Of a stretch of 64,000 nucleotides of DNA, positions 36,390-45,207 are shown piece by piece. Under the pieces are notes generated by a model. That model was not told the origin of the DNA. It made no database searches and saw only the letters and a program-made list of their open reading frames with translations. How positions within the stretch are numbered: the first letter of the stretch is position 1; each line of letters starts with the position of its first letter. This stretch comes from an uncultured bacterium. Its GTDB lineage: Bacteria > Cyanobacteriota > Vampirovibrionia > Gastranaerophilales > Gastranaerophilaceae. The DNA is taken from NCBI GenBank assembly GCA_903868125.1, contig CAIPUE010000049.1, positions 1-64,000 on the forward strand, in the 5' to 3' direction. The position numbers and the translations under genes are program-made.

Positions 36390-37520
36390 TTGAATAAGAG
36401 TGCTAAATCAGTAAATTTTAAGAAAATATTTTTGATGTTTGCAATTGGGATTTGCTTCACCGGAGGTAACGTTTTTGCATCAGATAATGTCTTGCAGGCA
36501 ATCCAAATTGACGGAGTTAAAGATAGTTATAATATTGTTCTTAAATCAGACGATGTTTCTGAAATTAAAAAAACAGTTCAAGCTCCAAATAAAATGATTT
36601 TAAACCTAAAAGGAATAAGAGCTTCTAAAACGATTAATACAATTTATAACAATACATCAAGTGTTGACAGCGTTGTGGTTGAACCGACCAGTGATGATTC
36701 TGTAAAGATTTCAATTCAAGCAGATAATGTCGCTAACGCAGGTGTCCATTTTGATACCCTAAAAACCCCTTTGGGAGTTTTGGATAAGTCCGCAAAACAA
36801 AACAAAACAACTGATGAACTTGTATTGAATAAACCTATGGATTCCTATACCCCAGTCTATAATGAAAATCTTGAAGAAAAAGAAACTGGGTTTTCATTAA
36901 CAGGAGCCTCAAGTTCAATTGCAAAACAACTTAAAAATATTTTTGAAAATGATGCAGCAACTTTATTAGTCGGTTGTGGGCTTTTCTCAATATTTTTCTT
37001 CGGGGGATTAAAACTTATTAAAGGAAAAGATAGTGAAATTAAGGTCGGCTTGAGCCAAAGCTTGAAAGAAAGAGAAATCGACTTATATAGAGGCGGTTTA
37101 GATTTAAATACTCATCCTGTAGCGAATATGAATGGGGTTTCTTATACAAATTCAAATGCAAACGTGCAAACAAAAAATCCTGCGGGAAATAATTACGGTT
37201 TAAGAGCTTATCAAAACGGGACAAAAAGCCCTTATGCCTCACCTGAAATAAAACGCCAAAGACCTTTAGCAGCTACTCAGGCACCTTCTGTTAATTTACA
37301 GCAAGTAGCGAACAATATGAATCTGCGTCAAGCAACCCCAAATCCAATGCAGAATACAATCCAAAAAACTGGACCAATCAATACAAAGTCCCAATCTGCA
37401 AATATTGACAGTATGAAATTTTTAGAATCAATGACAAAGATTTATGAAAAAAACGGTCGTTCCGACTTAGCACAAGGGTTAAAATCAAATATGAAAAAAG
37501 CCAAGATGAACTTGGCTTAA
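36390..37520 (+). CDS. Unknown exported protein with AMIN-like domain and one membrane helix, 376 aa
   Basis: The TTG start at 36390, behind GGGAGTAGGG, gives a normal signal peptide: Lys-rich start, IFLMFAIGICFTGG core, cleavage near FAS. Residues about 30-140 alternate strands (YNIVLKSDD, KMILNLKGI, SVVVEPTS, VKISIQAD) like AMIN domains, which bind cell wall in PilQ and amidases. A membrane helix (about 192-210, LLVGCGLFSIFFFGGLKLI) follows. The C-terminal 170 residues are Asn/Gln/Pro-rich and disordered, ending in a helical MKFLESMTKIYEKNG. A terminator follows. A link to pili or cell wall is only suggested. Confidence 0.75.
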   Translation: MNKSAKSVNFKKIFLMFAIGICFTGGNVFASDNVLQAIQIDGVKDSYNIVLKSDDVSEIKKTVQAPNKMILNLKGIRASKTINTIYNNTSSVDSVVVEPTSDDSVKISIQADNVANAGVHFDTLKTPLGVLDKSAKQNKTTDELVLNKPMDSYTPVYNENLEEKETGFSLTGASSSIAKQLKNIFENDAATLLVGCGLFSIFFFGGLKLIKGKDSEIKVGLSQSLKEREIDLYRGGLDLNTHPVANMNGVSYTNSNANVQTKNPAGNNYGLRAYQNGTKSPYASPEIKRQRPLAATQAPSVNLQQVANNMNLRQATPNPMQNTIQKTGPINTKSQSANIDSMKFLESMTKIYEKNGRSDLAQGLKSNMKKAKMNLA

Positions 37521-37539
37521 AATACTCAACATATTAATC

Positions 37540-37563
37540 GGGGGCTAAGCCCCCTTTTTTTTT
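37540..37563 (+). terminator. Rho-independent terminator after the 36390 gene
   Basis: A perfect 6-bp GGGGGC/GCCCCC stem with a TAA loop is followed by nine T. It lies 20 bp after the stop. Confidence 0.9.
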
Positions 37564-37577
37564 AAAATCATCGAGTT

Positions 37578-37898
37578 CTATCTGATTGACTCATAAAAAA
37601 TCCCTTTATTAACAACTTCATCATGGAAAAAATAATTACGGTTTAATTCTCTTTTTGTCATGGGATGAATATCTATAAATACATTCTCTTTATAATTCAA
37701 AAAGCTGATTAATTTGTATAACTTTGTTTCAATATCATCATTAATTTTATTAAAAAGTCCCACTATATCTATGTCGCTTTCAGGCGTGCAATCATCACGT
37801 ACTTGCGAACCATAGACGTAAACTCCCATAAAATCAGGAATTAATTTTGATAATTCTTCATTTAATTTTCTAACAACTTTTTCAATTTTTTTATTCAT
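37578..37898 (-). CDS. MNT-type minimal nucleotidyltransferase, 106 aa
   Basis: A single small nucleotidyltransferase domain. GVYVYGSQVRDD followed by ESDIDIVGLF is the GSxxR...SDxD motif, and IDIHPMTKREL supplies the third Asp. Relatives (MntA) are antitoxins that modify HEPN toxins, and others are adenylyl-transferring regulators. No HEPN-domain partner is adjacent on either side, so it looks like an orphan. It ends just past the terminator of the convergent 36390 gene, and the coiled-coil gene lies upstream. Confidence 0.8.
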   Translation of the reverse strand: MNKKIEKVVRKLNEELSKLIPDFMGVYVYGSQVRDDCTPESDIDIVGLFNKINDDIETKLYKLISFLNYKENVFIDIHPMTKRELNRNYFFHDEVVNKGIFYESIR

Positions 37899-37938
37899 TG
37901 TTTTATTATAACTTATTTTTTTATTTGTTCAAGCTTTT

Positions 37939-38973
37939 TTATTTTTGTGTGCTGCTTGAATATTTACTTAATTCTGCTTGAGCTTGGCTTATTTTATCCC
38001 CCCATGCGTTATTAGCTGTTCTTGCTTGGGTTTGTTTTTTTTGAGCTTGTGATAATGCCTCTTTGCTTTTATTTAAATTGGTGTTAGCTGTAGCAATGTC
38101 TGTTACTAACTTATCAACTTTTGTTTTTTGAGCGTCATAATTTTTTTGAGCTTTTGCTTTTGCATCATTTTTTGTCTTTTGCGTTGCTTTAGCTTGATCT
38201 AAAGTAGTTTTAGCGCTATTATAAGCTGATTGTGCTGAGGCTACTTTTTGCTGTGCAGTACCTTTAGCTTGAGGTGTTGCACTATTTAATGCTTGTTGAG
38301 CAGTAGTTAAATTTGTTGTAGCTGTATCAAAAGAACTTTGTGCTGATACAACTGCCTTATCTGCTTCTGTTGCTTCTTGCTCCGTAGATTTTTTAGTCGT
38401 TTCTAAATTTCCCAGTGTTACTTTTTCTTTCTGATAATTACTACTTAAATCGCTAAATGTTTTTGTATCATTATTAAAAGTGTTTTGAGCATTTATAACC
38501 ATATTTTCAATTTGATCGGCTTGAGCTTGTTGAGTAGCAGTATCTTGTGCCACCTGTGTTTTTAACTCATCAACTTGACCATTCTGTTGGCAGGCTTTAA
38601 TCGCTTCGTCCAATGATTTTGTTGAAGAATTGGCATTATTTGCTTCTGTACTTACATTACCGTTGTCTTTACTATTATTATCAGGAGTTTTTTGTCCACC
38701 ATCAGGAGTTTTATTGGAGTCATTCGTTGCCCTTCCAGGGAAGAACAAGCCTTTTAAAAGTCCTACAACTCCTGCTGCAACACTTAATCCGCATGCGACC
38801 TCGCCTAATTTTTCTATAAAAGATTTCTTGGGCATTTCAAAATTGCATGACGGCTGTTGTTGCCAGATAGAATTACAACAAAACCCTGGTGGAGTGTACG
38901 AATACCCACCGCTTGGAAGGTTTTTATAGTTAATTTTTGATTGTGATTGATAAATACTTAAAGCATTACTCAT
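37939..38973 (-). CDS. Unknown Ala/Gln/Thr-rich coiled-coil protein, 344 aa
   Basis: I do not recognise a family. The N-terminal 50 residues are Ser/Tyr/Pro/Cys-rich (KINYKNLPSGGYSYTPP, FCCNSIWQQQ). A short hydrophobic helix follows (GEVACGLSVAAGVVGLLKGLFF, about 52-73), then a Asn/Asp-rich linker. Residues about 115-340 are a long alanine-rich coiled coil of repeating AQ, TT and KA steps. There is no signal peptide. The architecture suggests a membrane-inserted filament or surface spacer. A gene of biased composition like this is easily lost or gained. AGAGAGCAAG precedes the ATG. Confidence 0.7.
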   Translation of the reverse strand: MSNALSIYQSQSKINYKNLPSGGYSYTPPGFCCNSIWQQQPSCNFEMPKKSFIEKLGEVACGLSVAAGVVGLLKGLFFPGRATNDSNKTPDGGQKTPDNNSKDNGNVSTEANNANSSTKSLDEAIKACQQNGQVDELKTQVAQDTATQQAQADQIENMVINAQNTFNNDTKTFSDLSSNYQKEKVTLGNLETTKKSTEQEATEADKAVVSAQSSFDTATTNLTTAQQALNSATPQAKGTAQQKVASAQSAYNSAKTTLDQAKATQKTKNDAKAKAQKNYDAQKTKVDKLVTDIATANTNLNKSKEALSQAQKKQTQARTANNAWGDKISQAQAELSKYSSSTQK

Positions 38974-39169
38974 AACTTGCTCTCTTTCTTTGGATGGGCG
39001 TCTTATATATTAATTAAGTATAAAGTATATATAAAATTGCCTAAAAGCATGTCGTAGCATGTGTTTCAGATGGTTTAAACACTATTAAAATCAGTACTTT
39101 TTAGATTGTAACAAATTATTAACATTGTATATAGGTAATATATACAATAGGGCAAATTTAACTATTTGC

Positions 39170-40165
39170 TTAAATAAATACGGATTTTTTAAATTCTATT
39201 ATTCTGTCAAAAGAGGTGTTTATACCATTGAATAATTCTTCATCATATTGGGCCAGTTCGGCTAAATCTTCTATGATTTGGATTGTTTCATCAAAAGAAT
39301 TTCGATATAAAAGCAGGTTAACGCCGGCTTTTATTGCTTTAATTGCTGAAATAGTTGACGAGTTTATTTCTTTCTGTCCACTAATACCGCCCATAATCAT
39401 ATCGTCGGTTATTATAAGTCCTTTGTAGTTTAAATTGTTTCTTAAATACCCTATTACATTTTTGCTCAAGGAAGATGGAATTTCGTCTTTATCAAACGCG
39501 CTACAATGCAGATGAGCAACCATAAGCATCGGACTTTTAATTTCTTTAAAAGGTTTTATGTGGGTTTTTTCCATTTCTTCAAGACTCAAATTTATTTTAG
39601 GTAAAGCAATATGGCTGTCGACATTTGCATCGCCATGCCCGGGAAAATGTTTATTACAAGGAATAATACCGTTTTTTAAATATGTATCAATAACTATTTT
39701 GGCGAATTTTATGACTTCGTCGGGGTCATTAGAAAACGCGCGCTCCCCGATTATCGGATTATTGGGGTTTGTATTTACGTCGGTGCATGGCGCAAAATTT
39801 AAGTTTATCCCAAAATCGTTTAACAGGTGCGAAATTTGCTCAGTTTGATTTCTCAAAAATTCTTCGCCTTGTTCGGCGGCAAATTTCGCACTTAAATATT
39901 TTTTACCCCTAAAAATATTTTCTGTTCGTTCCACTCGTCCACCTTCTTGGTCTATTGATAAAAAAGGCGGGATTGGAGCTTCATTTTTAACATTTTTAAT
40001 CAAATTTTTAAATTGTTTAGTCGTTTGTATATTCTGAGTAAAAAAGATTACACCGCCAAGTCCGTTTTGAAGTGCGTTAATGAGATTTTTATTTTCTTTT
40101 AATTCTTCGCCTTCTAAGCCCAGCACAAACATTTGATATACTTTATTTTTAATAGTTTTTTCCAT
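39170..40165 (-). CDS. nagZ: Beta-N-acetylhexosaminidase NagZ (GH3), 331 aa
   Basis: This enzyme removes GlcNAc from peptidoglycan fragments during wall recycling. LSIDQEGGRVERT near 80, the catalytic His loop NKHFPGHGDANVDSH around 170 and ITDDMIMGGI with the nucleophile Asp are diagnostic. I start at MEKTIKN, not the upstream ATG, because TTGATT-N18-TATGAT places a promoter whose -10 ends 6 nt before this codon. The transcript would be leaderless. nagA at 51 kb acts further along the same recycling route. Confidence 0.93.
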   Translation of the reverse strand: MEKTIKNKVYQMFVLGLEGEELKENKNLINALQNGLGGVIFFTQNIQTTKQFKNLIKNVKNEAPIPPFLSIDQEGGRVERTENIFRGKKYLSAKFAAEQGEEFLRNQTEQISHLLNDFGINLNFAPCTDVNTNPNNPIIGERAFSNDPDEVIKFAKIVIDTYLKNGIIPCNKHFPGHGDANVDSHIALPKINLSLEEMEKTHIKPFKEIKSPMLMVAHLHCSAFDKDEIPSSLSKNVIGYLRNNLNYKGLIITDDMIMGGISGQKEINSSTISAIKAIKAGVNLLLYRNSFDETIQIIEDLAELAQYDEELFNGINTSFDRIIEFKKSVFI

Positions 40166-40171
40166 ATAAAA

Positions 40172-40201
40172 ATCATACATTTAATTGAGGTAAAAAATCA
40201 A
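40172..40201 (-). promoter_or_regulatory. Promoter of nagZ, -10 box 6 nt from ATG
   Basis: On the minus strand TTGATT (40196-40201), an 18-bp spacer, TATGAT (40172-40177), then TTTTAT and ATG. This is the best-formed promoter of the leaderless set, and it decides the start codon. Confidence 0.6.
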
Positions 40202-40249
40202 GGGTTTGTGTAGTATAATATATATAAAGTGAGGGATTTGTGAGGGGTT

Positions 40250-40702
40250 ATGAGGAATAAACTATTTATTTTGCTTTTAATAGGGGCTTTGTTCACCGTG
40301 GTATTTAGTATGGAAGCCGTAGAAGCAAAAAAGTCCAAGAAAGTCGGTATTGCGCAAGAAGAAATTGACGCAATGTCTACAACCGTCGATGGCTTAACAA
40401 AAAAAATGTATGCAAACGGGCTTTTTTCACCTCAAGATAACGAAAATTTAATCGATATAAAAATAAAACTGGACAATCAAATGCTTGTGGCTCCTGATGT
40501 TACCTTAGCGCCATTATATTATAAGGTATCGTTGCTTTACAAATCAAGAGATATGAAAAATGAAGCAATTGATTGTTTTCAAACAATTTTAGAAAACTTT
40601 GCAGACACTGCCCTTGCTCCAAAAGCGGCAAATCAATTAAAAAGTATGGGTGTAGCTGTAAAATTACCTGAGAAAAAAGAAGCAGACGCAGGAGGAGAAT
40701 AA
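40250..40702 (+). CDS. Unknown exported helical-repeat protein, 150 aa
   Basis: A signal peptide (MRNKLFILLLIGALFTVVFS) is followed by AEVEAKKSKK-like basic residues and then helical pairs resembling a single tetratricopeptide unit (APLYYKVSLLYKSRDMKNEAIDCFQTILENF, abbreviated here as a pair of amphipathic helices at about 82-115). The last 15 residues are acidic and Lys-rich. I do not recognise a specific family. It stands alone between nagZ (divergent) and a zinc-ribbon gene (convergent). A periplasmic scaffold is a guess. Confidence 0.7.
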   Translation: MRNKLFILLLIGALFTVVFSMEAVEAKKSKKVGIAQEEIDAMSTTVDGLTKKMYANGLFSPQDNENLIDIKIKLDNQMLVAPDVTLAPLYYKVSLLYKSRDMKNEAIDCFQTILENFADTALAPKAANQLKSMGVAVKLPEKKEADAGGE

Positions 40703-40767
40703 TAAAGGGCATGGCATTTAGTTAGTGGGAGCATTCCGCATTACTGACCAAATCAAACAACCCTGTA

Positions 40768-41130
40768 TTAGTAGCTTGGGAGCAGTTTTATTGGGGTGAA
40801 AGTGTTTTCTTCAATCCAAGTTTGGATAAAACTTTGCTTTCTAATTTCGACAACTTGTTTTAAAACTACTGCATAATTTATATTTACTATATCTAAATTA
40901 TTTAATTCTTCTACTACAAACGAGTTGCTTCCGCAATTTCTGCAAAACTTTGTGTCGCTGATAATTTTTCCATTTTTCACTATTGTTTTTTGTTTAATAT
41001 TACAACATGCGCAACGGGTTATGAACCATTTGTTTTGGACATATTCTCCGCAATCAGGGCAATAGCCCGCGCTTATATTCGGGGTAATTTTTTCATGCGA
41101 ACATGACTTTTGCCAAGGTAATTTAAACAT
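40768..41130 (-). CDS. Zinc-ribbon protein of unknown function, 120 aa
   Basis: Several paired cysteines, CPDCG (about 26), CACC (about 42) and CRNCG (about 64), would bind one or two zinc ions in a ribbon fold. The second half is a plain alpha/beta extension. I start at MFKLPWQKS (ATG at 41128-41130), because CGGAG lies 8 nt upstream; the longer frame overlaps the glnA terminator. It is probably cytoplasmic, and it may bind nucleic acid or act as a protein adaptor. It follows glnA on the same strand, beyond that terminator. Confidence 0.7.
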   Translation of the reverse strand: MFKLPWQKSCSHEKITPNISAGYCPDCGEYVQNKWFITRCACCNIKQKTIVKNGKIISDTKFCRNCGSNSFVVEELNNLDIVNINYAVVLKQVVEIRKQSFIQTWIEENTFTPIKLLPSY

Positions 41131-41185
41131 ACAAACTCCGCTAAAATAAAATTCAAAACCACATAAAGTATTTAATGCTAATAAT

Positions 41186-41216
41186 AAAAAAGTCAAACAA
41201 ATTGTTTGACTTTTTT
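41186..41216 (-). terminator. Terminator of glnA (works in both directions)
   Basis: AAAAAAGTCAAACAA and its perfect inverse TTGTTTGACTTTTTT give a 15-bp palindrome with U-runs on either strand. It begins 25 bp after the glnA stop. Confidence 0.85.
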
Positions 41217-41240
41217 GCGTTTAATTTAAACTTTCAGAAT

Positions 41241-42602
41241 TTAATATCTTTCAAGATATCTATCGATTTCCCATCCTGAAACATACGTTCTAAAAGCGTC
41301 CCATTCTTTTTTCTTTGCACTGACAAATTCAGAGAAAATATGATCACCCAAAGCGGCTCTTGCAACAAGGGATTTGTCCAATTGTTCAAGTGATTCTGCC
41401 AAACTGCCAGGTAGAGAATCAATTCTTTGTTTTTTACGTTCTTTAGATGTTAAATGGTAAATATTACTTTCAACTGGTGCAGGCGGGTCAATTTTATTTC
41501 TAATCCCGTCCAAGCAAGCTTCTAAAATTGCCGCAAACGCTAAATATGGGTTGCAACTTGGGTCAGGTGAACGCAATTCAACTCTTGTAGCATTCCCACG
41601 TTTGGCAGGAACTCTCAAAAGAGCGCTTCTGTTAGCCAAAGACCAAGCTAAATAAACAGGAGCTTCATAACCCGGAACAAGACGTTTGTAGCTGTTTACT
41701 GTTGGGTTTGTAATCGCGGTGATACTTTTGATATGTTTTAACAGCCCGCCGATTGCAAAAAGTGCCGTGTCAGAAAGTTGGTATTCTTTCTTTTCGTCCA
41801 AGAATGCGTTTTTATTATTTTTGAATAAAGATATGTTACAGTGCATCCCCGAACCATTTATTCCAAAAATAGGTTTTGGCATAAATGTCGCATGTAGTCC
41901 GTGTTGAGCTGCGATTGCTTTTACCGCTATTTTAAAAGTAACGACATTGTCAGCTGTTGTTAATATATCAGCGTATTTAAAGTCGATTTCGTGTTGTCCG
42001 TCAGCCACTTCGTGGTGGGACGCTTCAATATCAAACCCGATTTTTTTAAGTGCCGCAACAATATCCGCACGAACATTTTCGCCCAAATCATCAGGACCTA
42101 CATCGTAATAACCTGCTTTGTCATGAGTTTCTGTTGTAATTTTGCCATCTTTTTTCTCAAATAAGAAAAATTCTGCTTCAGGTCCTAAATTCATTGAAAA
42201 CCCTAGTTTTTCAGCTTCTTTCATAACTCTTTTTAAATTACATCTCGGACAACCCTCAAATGGAGTTCCGTCGGGGTTGTGTATGTCACAAATAAGTCTT
42301 GCGCTTTTTGCATTCTCGTTTGTAGACCAAGGTAAGATTTGAAAAGAATCTTTGTCCGGATGAAAAAACATATCCGAAGTTTCAATGCTTCTAAACCCTT
42401 TTATAGACGAGCCGTCAAGCATAATTTCGTTAGATAATACTTTATCAATATGTTCCGACGGGATTGCCATGTTCTTTATTTGCCCGTTAATGTCAACAAA
42501 TTGCAATTGTATCAACTTGACATTGTTTTCCTGAATAAGTTTTTTGATGTCTTCTTCTGTGTAGGACCTATTGTCCAATGGAATGTGTTTAAATTCTTTC
42601 AT
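41241..42602 (-). CDS. glnA: Glutamine synthetase type I (alpha subtype), 453 aa
   Basis: The enzyme assimilates ammonia into glutamine as a dodecamer. [14 protein letters not shown] and [10 protein letters not shown] are the N-terminal motifs. The metal site is in PGPEAEF-like [23 protein letters not shown] and the ATP block [21 protein letters not shown] follow. In place of the NLYDLP adenylylation loop it has [12 protein letters not shown], the alpha-type form known from Firmicutes, so adenylylation control is unlikely. Length agrees with the alpha class. GGAAGAGG precedes the ATG. A terminator follows. Confidence 0.96.
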   Translation of the reverse strand: MKEFKHIPLDNRSYTEEDIKKLIQENNVKLIQLQFVDINGQIKNMAIPSEHIDKVLSNEIMLDGSSIKGFRSIETSDMFFHPDKDSFQILPWSTNENAKSARLICDIHNPDGTPFEGCPRCNLKRVMKEAEKLGFSMNLGPEAEFFLFEKKDGKITTETHDKAGYYDVGPDDLGENVRADIVAALKKIGFDIEASHHEVADGQHEIDFKYADILTTADNVVTFKIAVKAIAAQHGLHATFMPKPIFGINGSGMHCNISLFKNNKNAFLDEKKEYQLSDTALFAIGGLLKHIKSITAITNPTVNSYKRLVPGYEAPVYLAWSLANRSALLRVPAKRGNATRVELRSPDPSCNPYLAFAAILEACLDGIRNKIDPPAPVESNIYHLTSKERKKQRIDSLPGSLAESLEQLDKSLVARAALGDHIFSEFVSAKKKEWDAFRTYVSGWEIDRYLERY

Positions 42603-42989
42603 AAAATTTTTCCTCTTCCTGCCCTTCGACTAAATTATAATCAACTATATTATTAGAATATGTTTTTGAAAAAAGGTCAAGCCTTTTTATATTAAGATTA
42701 TGTAAATTCTTCCTTTACAAAAAACTAAAAAACGAAAGTTTTAGATGAATTTTGCATTATAAAATTGAATTTTTACAAAAAAAACTAAAAAAACAATATT
42801 AAATTCATATTTTGGTCGAAAAATCTAAAAAAATCATGAAAAAATTAAATAATCAAAAAAATCGTCATCTGATACGTTTGTTTACAATTTTTTGCAATTT
42901 TTCCGCAATCTAATACTGTTTTCACTTTCTACTCAATAGGTTTTATTCATGGTAAAATAATATTGTTATTATAAGAGTAAGAGGTAAGT
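42603..42989. other. Very AT-rich divergent spacer glnA / lysS
   Basis: No gene was found. Two imperfect direct repeats, TTTACAAAAAACTAAAAAA near 42711 and a longer-spaced copy near 42771, share an ACTAAAAAA core. A half-copy of the TTGCGGAAAAATTG palindrome core lies at 42893-42910 (minus). A TAAAAT box near 42953 is a plausible lysS -10. Confidence 0.5.
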
Positions 42990-44483
42990 ATGACTACAAC
43001 GCATGAATCAATTTCGCCAAAAGAAAATATAAGACAGGGCAGAATACAAAAATTGAACGATTTAACGGATAAAGGCATAAATCCGTACCCGTATTCTTAT
43101 AATAAAAATGCAAACGCACAAGATTTACAAGACAAATATAAAGATTTACCCATCGGCGAAGAAACAGAAGATTGTTATTCATTAGCCGGACGTATTATGG
43201 CGATGAGAAATACAGGAATGTTTATTGATTTGATGGATGCTTCGGGAAAAATTCAAATTTTTTGCCATAAAGAAAACATGGACGAAGAAGCAATTAAAAA
43301 TCTTAAATTAATAGATATCGGAGATATTGTAGGATTTTATGGTTCAATCAGAAGAACGCCCCGAGGAGAGCTTTCTATCAAGGCAAAGAATTATAAACTG
43401 CTCTCAAAATCACTTCTCTCCCTGCCTGAAAAATTTCATGGACTAACCGATGTCGAAACTCGTTATCGTCAAAGATACGTTGATTTGATTGTGAACGAAG
43501 AATCGAGAGACACACTAAAAAAGAGAAGTTTAATAGTTCAAAAAATGAGAGAATATCTTATAAAACAAGGATTTTTGGAAGTGGAAACTCCAATGCTTCA
43601 CCCTCAAGCAGGCGGGGCAAACGCAAGACCGTTCGTTACTCATCACAACACACTTGATATGGAAATGTTTTTGAGAATTGCGCCCGAGCTTTATCTAAAA
43701 AGGCTGATGGTAGGCGGTTTGAGCGAAAAGATTTTTGAAATAAACAGAAGTTTTAGAAACGAAGGCTGTGATACAAGACATAATCCTGAATTTACAATGA
43801 TAGAACTTTATCAAGCTTATGTCGATTACAACGAAATGATGGCACTTGCTGAAAATATGGTAAGCTCAATCGCTCAAGATATTTTAGGAACAATGAAAAT
43901 TAAATTCGGAGATAAAGAAATAGATTTGACTCCGCCTTGGGATAGAAAAACCATGCTTGGAGCAATTAAAGAATATACCGGAATAGATTTTAATACTTAT
44001 TTCACCGCACAAGAAGCCGCTGAACAGGCTGACAAAATGGGTGTTGCAGTTGAAAAAACAGATAATTGGGGACAAATTCTCGATAAAATATTTGAAGAAA
44101 AAGTTGAACCGCATTTAATCCAACCAATTCACATTATTGATTACCCTCGTGATATATCGCCGTTAGCAAAAGTTCACCGCGATAACGACAGATTAACCGA
44201 ACGTTTTGAAACAAGAATTAACGGTTGGGAAGTGGCGAATGCGTTTTCTGAATTAACCGATCCTATTGACCAAAGGTATCGTTTTGAAGCTCAGGCAAAA
44301 GCAAAAGCCCAAGGAGACGAAGAAGCTTGTGATATTGACGAAGATTTCATCAATGCGCTTGAATACGGCATGCCTCCTACAGGTGGCATGGGGATGGGTA
44401 TTGACAGAATTGTAATGCTTTTGACAAATTCACAAACGATAAGAGAAGTTATAGCATTTCCTACAATGAGAAAAATTCAGTAA
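42990..44483 (+). CDS. lysS: Lysyl-tRNA synthetase, class II, 497 aa
   Basis: The enzyme charges tRNA(Lys). An N-terminal OB-fold anticodon domain (GRIMAMRNTGMFIDLMD) is followed by the class II core. Motif 1 lies around RQRYVDLI, motif 2 is FRNEGCDTRHNPEFTMIE, and motif 3 is PPTGGMGMGIDRIVMLLT. The length is standard. AGAGGTAAGT precedes the ATG. It is monocistronic and divergent from glnA. Confidence 0.97.
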   Translation: MTTTHESISPKENIRQGRIQKLNDLTDKGINPYPYSYNKNANAQDLQDKYKDLPIGEETEDCYSLAGRIMAMRNTGMFIDLMDASGKIQIFCHKENMDEEAIKNLKLIDIGDIVGFYGSIRRTPRGELSIKAKNYKLLSKSLLSLPEKFHGLTDVETRYRQRYVDLIVNEESRDTLKKRSLIVQKMREYLIKQGFLEVETPMLHPQAGGANARPFVTHHNTLDMEMFLRIAPELYLKRLMVGGLSEKIFEINRSFRNEGCDTRHNPEFTMIELYQAYVDYNEMMALAENMVSSIAQDILGTMKIKFGDKEIDLTPPWDRKTMLGAIKEYTGIDFNTYFTAQEAAEQADKMGVAVEKTDNWGQILDKIFEEKVEPHLIQPIHIIDYPRDISPLAKVHRDNDRLTERFETRINGWEVANAFSELTDPIDQRYRFEAQAKAKAQGDEEACDIDEDFINALEYGMPPTGGMGMGIDRIVMLLTNSQTIREVIAFPTMRKIQ

Positions 44484-44591
44484 ACGTTACGAATTGTAAA
44501 ACATTTTCAGGAATATATGACTTTCTCCTAAAGATAATTAAAATATTAGCCGATATAGAAATTGTGAGTAAATCGAAATAGGAGAAATAAA

Positions 44592-44969
44592 ATGTCATTT
44601 ATTAGTCCAATCAATGTAAATTCTCAAGGAATAAATGCTGCTTCAGGATTTGGGGCAAAACCTCAATCAAAAGAAGAAGCAACAGAAAAAACTGAAGAAT
44701 CCAAGGTAAAGAACACACCGACTTCAGTATCTGCCGATGAAGTTTTTAATTACATGGCACAATCCGCAATTTCAATAACTCCGGCAACTCCATCTATTGA
44801 CACATCAAAATACGTAGATAAAGAAAGTGCGGCAAGAATTGCAGGATTTATGTCTGCCTTTGAAGATAAAGTGGTTGAAGGTCTGGCTGCATTTAATAAA
44901 GAATTTGCTGGAGTAGATATTTCTGATTCTGCAAAGTTGGCACTAGTGCTTGCCGGTATCAATGCGTAA
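44592..44969 (+). CDS. Unknown small protein with GFGAKP N-terminal motif, 125 aa
   Basis: I do not recognise a family. The first 20 residues (MSFISPINVNSQGINAASGF) are Asn/Ser-rich and lead into GFGAKPQ, the tail type shared with the proteins at 18302 and 52015. A charged Glu/Lys stretch follows, then one compact helical domain (about 45-125). AGGAG lies 8 nt before the ATG. A very strong hairpin ends the gene, so it is probably well expressed. The function is unknown. Confidence 0.75.
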   Translation: MSFISPINVNSQGINAASGFGAKPQSKEEATEKTEESKVKNTPTSVSADEVFNYMAQSAISITPATPSIDTSKYVDKESAARIAGFMSAFEDKVVEGLAAFNKEFAGVDISDSAKLALVLAGINA

Positions 44970-45000
44970 ATATAGAAACTTATAAATATAACAACCCCGA

Positions 45001-45031
45001 AATAAGCGGCGCCAAAGGCGCCGCTTATTTA
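45001..45031 (+). terminator. Strong hairpin after the 44592 gene
   Basis: AATAAGCGGCGCC pairs perfectly with GGCGCCGCTTATT over an AAA loop. It is followed only by TATTG, so termination would rely on the 13-bp stem more than on a U-run. Confidence 0.75.
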
Positions 45032-45036
45032 TTGAG

Positions 45037-45136
45037 ACTAATGCACAATTAAGAACCCGCATAGGGACATTTCTCTCGAAATCAAAGATTTCGGAGAAAG
45101 CAGTCAAAACAAATTTTCTATACTTGTGCAGTGGTC
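45037..45136. ncRNA. Candidate structured RNA, about 100 nt
   Basis: A closing stem GAC..TGCACAA (45037-45049) pairs with TTGTGCA..GTC (45124-45136). Inside are a CCC/GGG mini-hairpin (45057-45067) and a long hairpin TTTCTC-CGAAATC / GATTTCG-GAGAAA (45071-45100). TTTT follows on the plus strand at 45137-45140. It lies between two terminators, so it is outside both neighbouring mRNAs. I could not match it to a known RNA family. The strand is uncertain. Confidence 0.4.
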
Positions 45137-45150
45137 TTTTATTACAAATA

Positions 45151-45183
45151 AAAAAGGGTTTTTGGTTTCCAAAAACCCTTTTT
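45151..45183 (-). terminator. Terminator of pnp
   Basis: AAAAAGGGTTTTTGG pairs perfectly with CCAAAAACCCTTTTT over TTT. It lies 25 bp past the pnp stop. U-runs are present on both strands. Confidence 0.9.
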
Positions 45184-45207
45184 CGTTTTATCTATTGTTG
45201 ATTTATT

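Noticed and set aside
45037-45136. Riboswitch for a neighbouring gene
   Set aside because: It lies after the 44592 terminator and after the pnp terminator, so it is in no gene's leader.
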